The notes under the pieces were generated by a model that searched no databases, was not told the DNA's origin, and saw only the letters and a list, made by a program, of their open reading frames with translations. This document shows, piece after piece, positions 34,868 to 44,478 of a stretch of DNA of 64,000 nucleotides (within the stretch, counting starts at the first letter, position 1; every line of letters starts with the position of its first letter). This stretch comes from DAHUYF01 sp035945115. GTDB lineage: Bacteria > Pseudomonadota > Alphaproteobacteria > ATCC43930 > CGMCC-115725. The stretch lies in assembly GCA_035945115.1 (NCBI GenBank), contig DASZAN010000117.1, positions 1-64,000 on the forward strand. The letters run 5' to 3'. The translations under genes were made by a program, and so were the position numbers.

Positions 34868-35045
34868 CACTCGCTCCATTATGGGTGTGCACGCTCCCAG
34901 CGCGGCTTCGCCGCCGCGTGACCGCACAGGCCGATAACAGGCGGCGGCGGCGAAAAGTCCGCTGTCTGCTTTTTCACACAGCAGCGCCGAACCCCATATA
35001 ACCGCCGCGAGAGAAGTTCCGCGCAGCCGCTCAACCGCCTTGCCC

Positions 35046-35981
35046 CTAAGCGGCACGATTGGCGAGGAAGATGCCGAAGAAGATCAACGCCGCGCCGACG
35101 AGATGGAACCCCGCGATGCGCTCGTCGAGGAAGAGGTAGGCGAGCAAGGCGGCGAAGAGCGGCATGAGATGCGTGAAGAGGCTCGCACGGTTCGCACCGA
35201 TCGCCGCCACGCCGCGGTTCCAGCCGAAGAACGCGATCACCGCCGGGAACAATCCGACGAAGGCGTAAGCGAGAAACGCGGTCGGGACCATCGGGAGCGG
35301 CCAGCCAAAAGCCGCCTCGCCGGCGTAAAGCGGTAGCAGCGTGATGACGCCGATGGCGAAGAGCACGACGAGGAATGCGACGGGCGACAATTCGGCAGGC
35401 CGGCGTCGCAAGAGGACGGTATAGATCGCCCACGAGGCGACGCCCACTAGGATCGCGACGTCACCGCGGTTGATCGATAGCGTGAGCAACGCCGCCAAAT
35501 CGCCACGAAGCACGATGACCAACACGCCGAGCAGCGATACCGTCACGCCGGCGATCTGGAGCGGCATCGCCCGCTCGCGAAAAAGCAGGAACGACGCGGC
35601 GAGCGTCAGCATCGGCCCGGCGGAATTGAGAAGCGCGGCATTGAGCGCCGTCGTCCATTGCAGACCGAGATAGCTCAGGCTGTTGCAGATGGAGACGCCG
35701 AGCAGGCCGAGCGCCAGGAGGATGCGCCACTCGCGCAAGATCACATGTCGCTTGGCGATGAGCTCGCGCGCCGCAAAAGGAAGCACGACCGCCAGCGCGA
35801 TCGACCAGCGCATCACGCTCAGCCCGAACGGCGGAACCCATCCGGCAAGTGCGCGCCCAATGGTGACATTCCCCGCCCAGGAGAGCGTCGCTACGACAAG
35901 CATCAAATAGGCCGTCGCCGTTTCGACGCGTCCCGTCTCGCGCCGCGCGAGCGCAGGCCGCGTGATTGCGTTGTCGCCCAT
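35046..35981 (-). CDS. EamA/DMT-family transporter
   Basis: 311 residues with ten hydrophobic segments in two EamA repeats. Repeat one: AYLMLVVATLSWAGNVTIGRALAGWVPP (quoted in part), ending LQWTTALNAALLNSAGPMLT; repeat two: GDVAILVGVASWAIYTVLLRRR, then IGANRASLFTHLMPLFAALLAYLFLDE. Drug/metabolite exporter type; substrate unknown. Stand-alone on the minus strand. Confidence 0.92.
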   Translation of the reverse strand: MGDNAITRPALARRETGRVETATAYLMLVVATLSWAGNVTIGRALAGWVPPFGLSVMRWSIALAVVLPFAARELIAKRHVILREWRILLALGLLGVSICNSLSYLGLQWTTALNAALLNSAGPMLTLAASFLLFRERAMPLQIAGVTVSLLGVLVIVLRGDLAALLTLSINRGDVAILVGVASWAIYTVLLRRRPAELSPVAFLVVLFAIGVITLLPLYAGEAAFGWPLPMVPTAFLAYAFVGLFPAVIAFFGWNRGVAAIGANRASLFTHLMPLFAALLAYLFLDERIAGFHLVGAALIFFGIFLANRAA

Positions 35982-36070
35982 GGCGTTATTGTCGCTCAGG
36001 CGGCTCTCTCATGCTACGCGCCGCACGCGTGGCATGCCTGATATTTCCGCATGGGGCGATCACCCTCCGC

Positions 36071-37855
36071 TCACGCGGGCGAGGAGGCGATCGGCTGCTC
36101 GGTACCGGCGAATTGCGTATTGTAGAGCTCGGCGAAGACGCCGCCGCGGCGCATCAGTTGCGCGAAATCTCCCTCTTCGGCGATGACGCCGTCGCGCAGC
36201 ACCAAGATGAGATCGGCGCCGCGCACGGTGGATAGGCGATGGGCGATGATGAACGTCGTGCGCCCTTGGGTGAGACGATTGATCCCCTCCATCACCAGCG
36301 ACTCCGTCTCGACATCGAGCGCCGAGGTGGGCTCGTCGAGCACGAGGATGGGCGCGCCGCGCAGAATGGCGCGAGCGATGGTGAGGCGCTGCTTTTCGCC
36401 CTCCGAGAGCGTCGCGTTGTCGCCGAGCACCGTGCCGTAGCCCTGCGGCAGCGACAGGATGAGGTCGTGGATGCGGGCGAGCTTGGCGGCATGCTCGATC
36501 TCGGCATCGCTGGCGCCCGGCCGGCCATAGGCGATGTTGTCGCGCACGGAGAGCGGAAAGACGAGCGGCGGCTGCAGCACCATGGCGATCTGCTGGCGAA
36601 GCGATTTGAGCTGGTACTCACGAACATCGACGCCGTCGATCAACACGCCGCCGGTCGAGGGATCGAAGAAGCGCGGCAAGAGACCCAGAAGCGTCGACTT
36701 TCCAGCGCCCGTGGCACCGACCACTGCGACCTTCGTTCCCGCGGGGATGCGCAGGTTCACTTCGCGCAAGACCGGCATCTCCGGGCGGTAGCGGAAGCTC
36801 ACGCCACGCCACTCGACAGCACCTTTGGCGCCTTCCGCCGGAAAGCGTCGGGGGCCGTCCTTGAGGTCCGCTTCGGTGTCGAGGATCTCGAAGCAGCGCG
36901 TGGCACCGATGCGGGCGCCGGCGATGAGGCCCCAGCTCTGAGTGATCTGGTTCACCGGGACGTAAAGCTGCGCCAGATAAGAAATGAAGACAACGAGCTG
37001 GCCGAGCGAGAGATGGCCGCTCAGGACCGAGCGAGCGCCGGCATAGACGACGATGGCCGTGCCGATGGCGATGAACGTGTTGACCGCGCCGGAATAGAGC
37101 GTCTGCCAGCTATAGAGGCGGAGCGTCGCCCGCAGGCTCGCGCGGCTCGCGCCCATGAAGCGGCCCAATTCCTCTTCTTCCTTGGTGAACGCCTGCACCA
37201 CCTTGACCGAACTCATCGCCCACTGCACGAGCGTGTAGACCATGCTCTCGCGCTCGCGCACTTCGGTCGCCACCGTGGTGATCTTGCGATTGAAGAGCGC
37301 GATCACGACGAAGAGCGCCGGCACGATGGTGAGCGAGAGGGCGGTCAAGATCGGGTCAAGCGGGATCAACACCGCGAGCATGCCGGCGAGCAGCACGGTC
37401 GCCGAGACGATCGGCAAGAGGCCGTTCATGATCATGGTCTGCACGGCGAAGCTGTCGGCGGTGATGCGATACATGAGGTCGCCCACCTTCTGCCGGCTGT
37501 GGAAGGCGAGCGAGAGCCGCTGCAGGTGGCTGTAAAGCGCGCCGCGGAGATCGTTCACCATGCGCTGGCCGACGCCGATCGTGGTGTAGTTGTGGAGGAG
37601 CGCGAACAGGCCCGCGCCCATGTTGACGAAGACGAGGCCGAGGCAGGCGACGATGAGAAGCGCCGTCGGCGAAAGCGTCGCGAACAGCGGCATGCTGAGG
37701 GGCTTGCCGCCCAGCACGTGATCGATCACCAGCTGCAGCGGCCAAGGCTTCAGCAGGTCGAAGCCGGCGATGAGGAAGACCTGGACGAGTGCCCAGGCGA
37801 AGCGCCCGCGGTAGGGCCGGAGATACGGCAGGAATTTCCAGGCGAGCGCGCCCAT
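36071..37855 (-). CDS. ABC exporter, fused membrane and ATPase domains (MsbA/NdvA-like)
   Basis: 594 residues: six-span exporter domain (about 1-320; FLIAGFDLLKPWPLQLVIDHVLGG at the start, DLRGALYSHLQRLSLAFH, VGDLMYRITADSFAVQTM) and ATPase domain (about 340-580; Walker A GATGAGKSTLLGLLPRFFDP, signature LSEGEKQRLTIARAIL, Walker B LVLDEPTSALD). Homodimeric exporter of a large hydrophobic or glycan substrate. It follows the glycosidase-glycosyltransferase fusion gene by 9 bp on the same strand, so it most likely exports that enzyme's product, comparable in logic to NdvA with NdvB for cyclic glucan. The substrate is inferred. Confidence 0.9.
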   Translation of the reverse strand: MGALAWKFLPYLRPYRGRFAWALVQVFLIAGFDLLKPWPLQLVIDHVLGGKPLSMPLFATLSPTALLIVACLGLVFVNMGAGLFALLHNYTTIGVGQRMVNDLRGALYSHLQRLSLAFHSRQKVGDLMYRITADSFAVQTMIMNGLLPIVSATVLLAGMLAVLIPLDPILTALSLTIVPALFVVIALFNRKITTVATEVRERESMVYTLVQWAMSSVKVVQAFTKEEEELGRFMGASRASLRATLRLYSWQTLYSGAVNTFIAIGTAIVVYAGARSVLSGHLSLGQLVVFISYLAQLYVPVNQITQSWGLIAGARIGATRCFEILDTEADLKDGPRRFPAEGAKGAVEWRGVSFRYRPEMPVLREVNLRIPAGTKVAVVGATGAGKSTLLGLLPRFFDPSTGGVLIDGVDVREYQLKSLRQQIAMVLQPPLVFPLSVRDNIAYGRPGASDAEIEHAAKLARIHDLILSLPQGYGTVLGDNATLSEGEKQRLTIARAILRGAPILVLDEPTSALDVETESLVMEGINRLTQGRTTFIIAHRLSTVRGADLILVLRDGVIAEEGDFAQLMRRGGVFAELYNTQFAGTEQPIASSPA

Positions 37856-37864
37856 GGCGGTGGA

Positions 37865-40456
37865 TCAGGCGGCGCGCGGAATGCTCGCCGGTGCGGCGCG
37901 ATTGTCGGGCGCCGCCAAGGGGGAGAGGCCCCGCTGCTTCGCCACCGCCTCGATGATGCCGTGCATGAGCTTGCCGAACTCGAGCGTGCGATAGGCGATG
38001 AGCGCGCCTTGCGCCAGCCCGAGAATGCCGATGATCGCCGCCGCGGCGGGCGCATCGAGGATGAGCGCCGCCGCCGTCGCCGCGGCGAAGGCGCGGAGAA
38101 TGACCGCGGAGAAGCGCGAGAGCCGCATGGCGCAGCGCACGCGCAAGAGGCGCTTCATGCCGCCATGGTTCTCGGTGCAGACGAGCACGAAGGCGCGGCT
38201 CCAGAGGCCGCGCGCGATCTTGAGGTCCCAGTCGTTCCAGCCCTGATCGGGCACGATGAAATATTTCTGCGGCGAGAGGAACCGCATCAACGCGCCCAGC
38301 AGCAGCTCCTTCTCATCGCCGCGCTCGCTCCAATAGGAGAGATAGAACGTGCGCTCGCGCCAGGCGATGCGCGGCGGCTGGCGCGCGTCTTGGATGGCGG
38401 GGGAGATGTGCTCATGCGTGCGCATCTCGCGCCAGCGCCATTTGAGCCGCTCCCAGCCGCGCAGAATGGGGCCGACATAGATGAGGAGCGCCACGAGCGC
38501 GCGCGCCTTGAGGCCGCGGAAGCGCTTATCGATGGGCGCCTTGAGCGCGCCATTGATGCAGAGCACCCAGGTGGTGAGGAGCGGCACGGTCAAGAGCCAC
38601 ATCCAGCCGCCGGCGATAATGCCCACGAGCGCCAGCGCGATCGCCACCACGTTCCACTCGAAGCTGAGCGGTAGGAATGCAGCAAGCGACGACGGCGGCT
38701 CGTAGAGCGTCTGAAACAAGCCGCGGCCGAACACGCCGGAGTAGATGACCGGCTTGCGCGATAAGAGCAGCGCCGCCGAGAGATCGCCATAGATGCGCCC
38801 CAGCCACTTTGCCTGGCCGAAAAGATTGAAGCGGAAGGGATGCTTCGAATAAACGAGGGCCTCGGCTTTGCCGTAGCCACGCTGCTGGCCGATATAGGCT
38901 TTGACCGTGTTGCGGCGGAAATGCCAGACCACCGCCGCGGCGCTGAAGCCGATGGTGTAGCCCGCATCTTGGAAGCGCCAGCAAATGTCGACGTCGTCGC
39001 CGGCTGCGCGGTAGACCGGATCGAAACCGCCCATGCGCAGCAGCACGTCGCGGCGAAACGCCATGTTGCAGCCGGCGATGTGCTCGGCGATATCGTCTGA
39101 AAGGAGAACATGCGTCGGGCCGCCGGGCGACACCGCGACGGCTGCGGGAACGAGGCTATCCTCCGGTGGCGGAAAATTGGGCCCGCCGCAAGCGACGAGC
39201 TGCGCGCTCTCCATCTTGGCGACGAGATATGTCAGCCAATCGGGATCGGCGACGCAGTCGCTGTCGGTGTAGGCCACGATCTCCCCGGTGGCGGCTTCAG
39301 CCCCCACGTTGCGGGCGACGGAGAGACCCTTGTTCGGCTGGCTGATGATGCGGCAGTAGCTGAAACGCTGAGCGATCTCGAGCGTCCGGTCGGTCGAGCC
39401 GTCGTTGACGACGATCACCTCGTAATCCGGGTAATTGAGGCGTTCGAGCGAGGCAAGGCACGGTTCCATCGTGCGCTCGGCATTGTAGGAGCAGACCACC
39501 ACCGAGACGCGCGGATAGCGCGGCAAGACCGGTGGGACTGGGCCGCGATAGCGCTCCTCGACGGCGGCGAAGGCGGGCTTTGGTTGGCGCTGGCGGTCGA
39601 CGAGGCCGAAGGCCCAGTCTGCGATCAGATGGCCACCGGTGAACCACTCGTCCGTCCAGGCGAAGACGAAGGTGCCGGCGGCGCCCATCTCGAAGGCAGT
39701 GCGGATCTGCCATGACAGGATCCGCGCCTGCTCTTCCTCGCCTTCCCGCATGGAGTCGATGCCGAATTCGGTCAGGACCAGCGGCCGGTCGATGGCGAGA
39801 TTGTGGAGGCGCGAGAGATAGCGGCGGAACGCCTGCTCGTTGTGGAGATAGACGTTGAAGCAGAGGAAGTCGGTGAAATCGATGGTGAGATATTCGGTCG
39901 AGGGGAAGTTAGCGTAGCTGACGAGCGCGGCGGGGTGGGTTGACTTGACGGCGGCCACCAAGCGCTTCAGGAATGCGCGGACCCGCTCTGGCCCGTGCCA
40001 GCGCACCATGTCGGGCGGAATCTCATTGCCGATGAGATAGGCGAAGATGGCGTCGTGCCGCGCCAAGGCGCGGATCGATTCGCTAACGGTGGTAATGATC
40101 TGGCTTTGGATCGCGGGGTTGTCGAGGAAGGTGACGTGCTGCGACCAGGGAATGCCCGCCAGCACCTTGAGCCCGGCTTCGGCGGCGAGGTCGAGGAGCC
40201 AGAGCGGCGGCGGGGTGAAAACGCGGAGGATATTGGCGCCCATCGCCGCCATCAGGCGGAAGTCGCGTCGGACGATGTCCCGCTCTGGAAACTGCGCCCC
40301 GTGCGAGCCGGGCCCGAACGGCCCATAGGTCACGCCCTTGACGAAGAACTTGGTCTCGCCGAGGAAAAAGAACTTGCCGTGCACGCGGATCGCCGCGCCG
40401 TCATGGCCCATCGGCGCCGATTGGCGCGCGGCAACGGCAGTCTCGACCGGCTGCAT
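37865..40456 (-). CDS. Fusion of a clan GH-A glycosidase-like domain and a GT2 glycosyltransferase with membrane segments
   Basis: 863 residues. About 20-310: TIM-barrel domain resembling GH2/GH-A enzymes (FFVKGVTYGPFGP, MGANILRVFTPPP) with candidate acid/base Glu in LIGNEIP (about 147) and nucleophile Glu in VLTEFGID (about 233). About 315-560: GT2 domain with SVVVCSYNAERT, VIVVNDGSTD, DSD in AYTDSDCVADPD, GDDVDICWR and QRGYGKAEAL (processive-like Q..RW analogue is not evident). About 590-680: membrane helices; then a cytoplasmic C-terminal region with RTFYLSYWSERGDEKELLLG and two more hydrophobic segments. Likely synthesises and trims or transglycosylates a glycan. Operon with the ABC exporter (9-bp gap); galE follows upstream in the same orientation. 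Confidence 0.85.
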   Translation of the reverse strand: MQPVETAVAARQSAPMGHDGAAIRVHGKFFFLGETKFFVKGVTYGPFGPGSHGAQFPERDIVRRDFRLMAAMGANILRVFTPPPLWLLDLAAEAGLKVLAGIPWSQHVTFLDNPAIQSQIITTVSESIRALARHDAIFAYLIGNEIPPDMVRWHGPERVRAFLKRLVAAVKSTHPAALVSYANFPSTEYLTIDFTDFLCFNVYLHNEQAFRRYLSRLHNLAIDRPLVLTEFGIDSMREGEEEQARILSWQIRTAFEMGAAGTFVFAWTDEWFTGGHLIADWAFGLVDRQRQPKPAFAAVEERYRGPVPPVLPRYPRVSVVVCSYNAERTMEPCLASLERLNYPDYEVIVVNDGSTDRTLEIAQRFSYCRIISQPNKGLSVARNVGAEAATGEIVAYTDSDCVADPDWLTYLVAKMESAQLVACGGPNFPPPEDSLVPAAVAVSPGGPTHVLLSDDIAEHIAGCNMAFRRDVLLRMGGFDPVYRAAGDDVDICWRFQDAGYTIGFSAAAVVWHFRRNTVKAYIGQQRGYGKAEALVYSKHPFRFNLFGQAKWLGRIYGDLSAALLLSRKPVIYSGVFGRGLFQTLYEPPSSLAAFLPLSFEWNVVAIALALVGIIAGGWMWLLTVPLLTTWVLCINGALKAPIDKRFRGLKARALVALLIYVGPILRGWERLKWRWREMRTHEHISPAIQDARQPPRIAWRERTFYLSYWSERGDEKELLLGALMRFLSPQKYFIVPDQGWNDWDLKIARGLWSRAFVLVCTENHGGMKRLLRVRCAMRLSRFSAVILRAFAAATAAALILDAPAAAAIIGILGLAQGALIAYRTLEFGKLMHGIIEAVAKQRGLSPLAAPDNRAAPASIPRAA

Positions 40457-40608
40457 CGTAAGACGAACTCCCGTGACTTGCCGAAAACCCGCGCCTCAGG
40501 CGCGACCGCCGCGAGCGGCCATCCTCAGCAGAAAACGGCAGTGCGGTCGGCCTATTCCCCGCCGGGGATAGCGCCGCAGAACGCCCGATCTGTCAAGCGG
40601 GGCGGTGT

Positions 40609-41607
40609 CTAGCGTGCCGCCTCTGGTGCGGCAAAATGCGCCGCATGCCAGCGCCAAGCTGTGGCGACGATCGTGTCGAGGTCGGAAAACCGCGGGTTCC
40701 AGCCCAGGACCTGGCGTGCTCGGCTGGCGTCCGCCACCAGCGCCGGGGGATCACCGGCGCGGCGCTCGGTGTCGCGGCGGGGAACCGCGCGGCGGGTCAC
40801 ACGCTCGGCGGCGGCGATCACTTCGCGGACGGAATGGCCTTGACCAGTCGCGAGGTTGAAGGCACCACTGGCGCCGCCCCGTTCCAGGTGCTCGAGCGAC
40901 AGCACATGCGCCTCGGCGAGATCGCTCACATGGATGTAGTCGCGGATCGCCGTGCCGTCCGGCGTCGCATAGTCCGTACCGTAAACCTCCACCCGCGGCC
41001 GTCGACCGAGGGCGGCGTCAAGGACGAGCGGAACGAGATGCGTCTCAGGCTCGTGATGTTCGCCGATCTCGCCGTCGGGATCGGCGCCGGCGGCATTGAA
41101 ATAGCGGAGCGCCGTATGGGCGAAGCCGTGCGCGACCCCATACCAATGGAGCATGCGCTCGACGATGAGCTTGCTTTCGCCGTACGGATTGATCGGGCGC
41201 TGCGGCATTTCTTCGCGGATGGGCACCGACTCAGGAATGCCGTAGGTGGCGCAGGTGGAGGAAAAAACGATCCGCCGCACGCTCGCTTCCCGCATCGCCT
41301 CGAGAAGATTGAGGCTGTTAACCACGTTGTTTGCGAAATAAAACTCGGGCCTAGTCATGGATTCGCCAACATAGGCAAAAGCGGCGAAATGCATGACGGC
41401 ACCGATCTCGAAGCGTCGCAGGCTCTCGCACAGCAGGGCCCGGTCGGCGAGATCGCCTTCGATGAAGGGGCCCCAGCGCACTGCCGCGCGATGCCCACGC
41501 ACGAGGCTGTCAAACACAACCGGCTCATAGCCGGCCTGCGCCAGCGCCTTGGCGGCGTGGCTGCCGATATAGCCGGCACCGCCGGTGACGAGAACCCGAT
41601 TGCTCAT
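40609..41607 (-). CDS. galE: UDP-glucose 4-epimerase
   Basis: 332 residues, extended SDR. NAD motif VLVTGGAGYIGSHAAKAL, GDLADRALL, HFAAFAYVGESMTRPEFY, catalytic FSSTCATYG and YGESKLIVE (Tyr and Lys), RYFNAAGADPDGEIGE, RDYIHVSDLAEAH: the full GalE set. Interconverts UDP-glucose and UDP-galactose for the glycan genes around it. Start ATG 41607; the frame extends further but that part is not protein-like. Divergent from ugd across 250 bp, which should contain both promoters. Confidence 0.95.
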   Translation of the reverse strand: MSNRVLVTGGAGYIGSHAAKALAQAGYEPVVFDSLVRGHRAAVRWGPFIEGDLADRALLCESLRRFEIGAVMHFAAFAYVGESMTRPEFYFANNVVNSLNLLEAMREASVRRIVFSSTCATYGIPESVPIREEMPQRPINPYGESKLIVERMLHWYGVAHGFAHTALRYFNAAGADPDGEIGEHHEPETHLVPLVLDAALGRRPRVEVYGTDYATPDGTAIRDYIHVSDLAEAHVLSLEHLERGGASGAFNLATGQGHSVREVIAAAERVTRRAVPRRDTERRAGDPPALVADASRARQVLGWNPRFSDLDTIVATAWRWHAAHFAAPEAAR

Positions 41608-41857
41608 GCGCGAGACGGTTCGATCTTGATGCGGGAAGGTCAACAACGGCGGAGCCGGGTTGGTTCTTCCCCGGGCGACGCCTACGACCTGATAGGGCGA
41701 AGTTCGACGCACCGCAAGCGGGCACAGGACCGCATGGCGGCACTGTTAACCATAATTTCGCTGGATGTTGCGGGGCGGGCAAGCTAGGCAGGGCGCCCCC
41801 AGGGAATTTTTTGGCCGGCAAAGACGTTCTTTCGAGCGTCGCCCGACAGGAGAAAAC

Positions 41858-43207
41858 ATGCGCATTGCGATGATTGGCACCGGCTATGTCGGCCTCGTCT
41901 CTGGTGCCTGCTTTTCCGAATTCGGCGTCTCCGTCACATGCGTCGACAAGGATGTCGGCAAGATCGCCCGCCTGAAGCAGGGTGACATTCCCATCTACGA
42001 GCCCGGCCTCGACCAGATCGTCGACAGCAACGTACGCGCCGGACGGCTCGACTTCACCACCGATCTCGCCGCCGCGGTCAAGGGCGCGGACGCGGTGTTT
42101 ATCGCCGTCGGCACGCCCTCGCGCCGCGGTGACGGGCATGCCGACTTGTCCTACGTCTTCGGCGCTGCCGAGGAGATCGCCCGTGCGCTCACCGGTTATG
42201 CCGTGGTGGTGACGAAATCGACGGTGCCGGTCGGCACCGGCCGCCGCGTCGCAGAGATCATCCGCAAGACGCGGCCTGAGGCGCAATTCGACGTGGTGTC
42301 GAACCCGGAATTCCTGCGCGAAGGCTCGGCGATCCAGGACTTCATGCGGCCCGACCGCGTCGTCATCGGCAGTGAGAGCGAGCGCGTCAAGGATGTGATG
42401 CGCGAGCTCTACCGGCCCCTTTACCTCATCGAAACGCCGATGATCTTCACGACGATCGAAACGGCGGAGCTGACGAAATACGCGGCGAACAGCTTCCTCG
42501 CCGCCAAGATTTCCTTCATCAACGAGGTCGCCGATCTGTGCGAGCAGCTTGGCGCCGACGTGCAGGATGTGGCGCGCGGCATCGGGCTCGACGGCCGCAT
42601 CGGCCGCAAATTCCTCCATGCCGGTCCCGGTTACGGCGGCTCGTGCTTCCCCAAAGACTGCCTCGCCCTCGTGCGCACGGCGCAGGAGGCGGGGGCGCCG
42701 GTGAGCCTCGTCGAGACCACGGTCAAGGTGAACGAGACGCGCAAGGAGATGATGGCGGCACGCATCATCCGCGCCTGCGGCGGCAGCGTCGAGGGCAAGA
42801 CGATCGCCGTGCTCGGCCTCACCTTCAAGCCCAATACCGACGACATGCGCGAGAGCGCGAGCCTTGCCATCATTCCGGCGCTGCAGGGCGCCGGCGCCAC
42901 GATCCGCGCCTTCGATCCCGAGGGCATGGAGGAGGCGAAGAAGCTCCTCGGGGGCGCGACATTCTGCGAGGGCGCCTATGACGCCATGGAGGGCGCCGAC
43001 GCGGTCGTCATCCTCACGGAATGGAACGAATTTCGCGCCCTCGATCTGAGGCGCGTGCGCTCGCTCTTACGCTCGCCCACTATCATCGACCTGCGCAACA
43101 TCTACAAGCCCGCCGACATGGCGGACGCGGGGTTTTATTACTTCAGCATCGGCCGCCGCGCGGTCGAGCCGGCGCGCGGCCAGCAGCGCGTTCGGGCGCA
43201 GGGTTGA
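41858..43207 (+). CDS. ugd: UDP-glucose 6-dehydrogenase
   Basis: 449 residues. RIAMIGTGYVGLVSGACFSEFG Rossmann start (quoted only in part of its domain), GTPSRRGDGHADLSYV, KSTVPVGTG, SNPEFLREGSAIQDF, catalytic Cys in GYGGSCFPKD, and GLTFKPNTDDMRES. NAD-dependent four-electron oxidation of UDP-glucose to UDP-glucuronate. ACAGGAGAA precedes ATG 41858. Supplies the substrate for the decarboxylase encoded 38 bp downstream and for the 4-epimerase at 54 kb. Confidence 0.95.
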   Translation: MRIAMIGTGYVGLVSGACFSEFGVSVTCVDKDVGKIARLKQGDIPIYEPGLDQIVDSNVRAGRLDFTTDLAAAVKGADAVFIAVGTPSRRGDGHADLSYVFGAAEEIARALTGYAVVVTKSTVPVGTGRRVAEIIRKTRPEAQFDVVSNPEFLREGSAIQDFMRPDRVVIGSESERVKDVMRELYRPLYLIETPMIFTTIETAELTKYAANSFLAAKISFINEVADLCEQLGADVQDVARGIGLDGRIGRKFLHAGPGYGGSCFPKDCLALVRTAQEAGAPVSLVETTVKVNETRKEMMAARIIRACGGSVEGKTIAVLGLTFKPNTDDMRESASLAIIPALQGAGATIRAFDPEGMEEAKKLLGGATFCEGAYDAMEGADAVVILTEWNEFRALDLRRVRSLLRSPTIIDLRNIYKPADMADAGFYYFSIGRRAVEPARGQQRVRAQG

Positions 43208-43245
43208 TCGAATTCCAACGAATAAGCGACGAAGGATCGGCGGCC

Positions 43246-44235
43246 ATGAACGTTCAGAAAAAGCGCGTGCTGGTGACAGGTGGTGCCGGCTTCTTGGGCT
43301 CTCATCTTTGCGAGCGGCTGTTGGCCGAAGGCCACGACGTCCTCTGCGTCGACAACTACTTCACCGGCCGCAAGCAGAACATCACCCACCTCCTCGACAA
43401 CCTGAATTTCGAGGCGAAGCGCCACGACATCTGCTTCCCGCTCTATGTGGAGGTGGACGAGATCTACAATCTCGCCTGCCCGGCCTCCCCCATTCACTAT
43501 CAGTTCGATCCGGTGCAGACGACCAAGACCAGCGTCTCCGGCGCGATCAATATGCTGGGCTTGGCGAAGCGCGTGCGCGCCAAGATCTTCCAAGCCTCGA
43601 CTTCGGAAGTCTACGGCGATCCGACCATGCATCCGCAGCGCGAGGAGTACCGCGGCAACGTCAATCCGATCGGGCCGCGCGCCTGCTATGACGAAGGCAA
43701 ACGCTGCGCCGAGACCCTCTTCTTCGACTATCACCGCCAGCACAAGTTGCGCATTCGCGTGGCGCGCATCTTCAATACCTACGGTCCGCGCATGCATCCC
43801 AATGATGGGCGCGTGGTGTCGAACTTCATCGTCCAAGCGCTCAAGGGCGAGCCTATTACGATCTACGGCGACGGCAGCCAGACGCGCGCTTTCTGCTATG
43901 TCGACGATCTCATCGAGGGCTTCCTCCGCCTCATGGCGACCTCCGATGACGTGACTGGTCCCATCAATCTCGGCAATCCCGTGGAGACCACCGTGGGCGA
44001 ACTCGCCGAGAAGATCATCAAGGTGGTGGGTTCGCGCTCGACCATCGAGCGTCGACCGCTCCCGGTGGACGATCCTGTGCAGCGCTGCCCCGACATCTCG
44101 CGCGCCCGCGACATCTTGGGATGGGCGCCGCGCGTGCCGCTCGACATTGGCTTGGAGCGGACCATCGCTTATTTCGACCGCCTCCTCGGCGAGGCGCGCG
44201 AACCGCGCTCGACCGTCCTGCACCTTCGCGCCTGA
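43246..44235 (+). CDS. uxs: UDP-glucuronate decarboxylase (UDP-xylose synthase)
   Basis: 329 residues, extended SDR. RVLVTGGAGFLGSHLCERL, DNYFTGRKQNI, YNLACPASPIHYQ, STSEVYGDP, catalytic ARACYDEGKRCAETL-type segment (here PRACYDEGKRCAE), RIFNTYGPRMHPNDGRVVS (in part) and DGSQTRAFCYVDDLIEG are diagnostic for Uxs. Converts UDP-glucuronate to UDP-xylose. Sequence before ATG 43246 in the same frame lies inside ugd. Co-transcribed with ugd; a hairpin with a T tract follows at 44282-44309. Confidence 0.93.
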   Translation: MNVQKKRVLVTGGAGFLGSHLCERLLAEGHDVLCVDNYFTGRKQNITHLLDNLNFEAKRHDICFPLYVEVDEIYNLACPASPIHYQFDPVQTTKTSVSGAINMLGLAKRVRAKIFQASTSEVYGDPTMHPQREEYRGNVNPIGPRACYDEGKRCAETLFFDYHRQHKLRIRVARIFNTYGPRMHPNDGRVVSNFIVQALKGEPITIYGDGSQTRAFCYVDDLIEGFLRLMATSDDVTGPINLGNPVETTVGELAEKIIKVVGSRSTIERRPLPVDDPVQRCPDISRARDILGWAPRVPLDIGLERTIAYFDRLLGEAREPRSTVLHLRA

Positions 44236-44281
44236 GCGCGCCGGGCTCTCGCCCCGGGAAGCGCGGTACCGCGTTTGTGAT

Positions 44282-44309
44282 GGCGCGTGACCGCGCCGGC
44301 GGTTTTTTT
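44282..44309 (+). terminator. Candidate rho-independent terminator after uxs
   Basis: GGCGCG (44282-44287) and CGCGCC (44292-44297) form a 6-bp stem around TGAC, followed by GGCGG and a run of seven T (44303-44309). An alternative stem ACCG/CGGT lies directly against the T run. Located 47 bp past the uxs stop, with no gene until the remnant at 44479. Confidence 0.55.
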
Positions 44310-44478
44310 GGCTCGATTTTATAACGGTCGCTCCGTAACTTAGTGTCTGTCGCAGCGACCCATGCCCCGCTTGCGCCTCTTGGCCATCGCACAAGCCGCT
44401 TCACCCTGACTGACCCGATAACTGCCGGGTCGGAGTTGACGATAGCGATGGGTGTGACGCCCCACGAGAGGAGGAACG

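Noticed and set aside
36239..38674. An 811-codon open frame on the plus strand
   Set aside because: Antisense to the ABC exporter and the glycosyltransferase fusion, with no recognisable domain and charged low-complexity composition.
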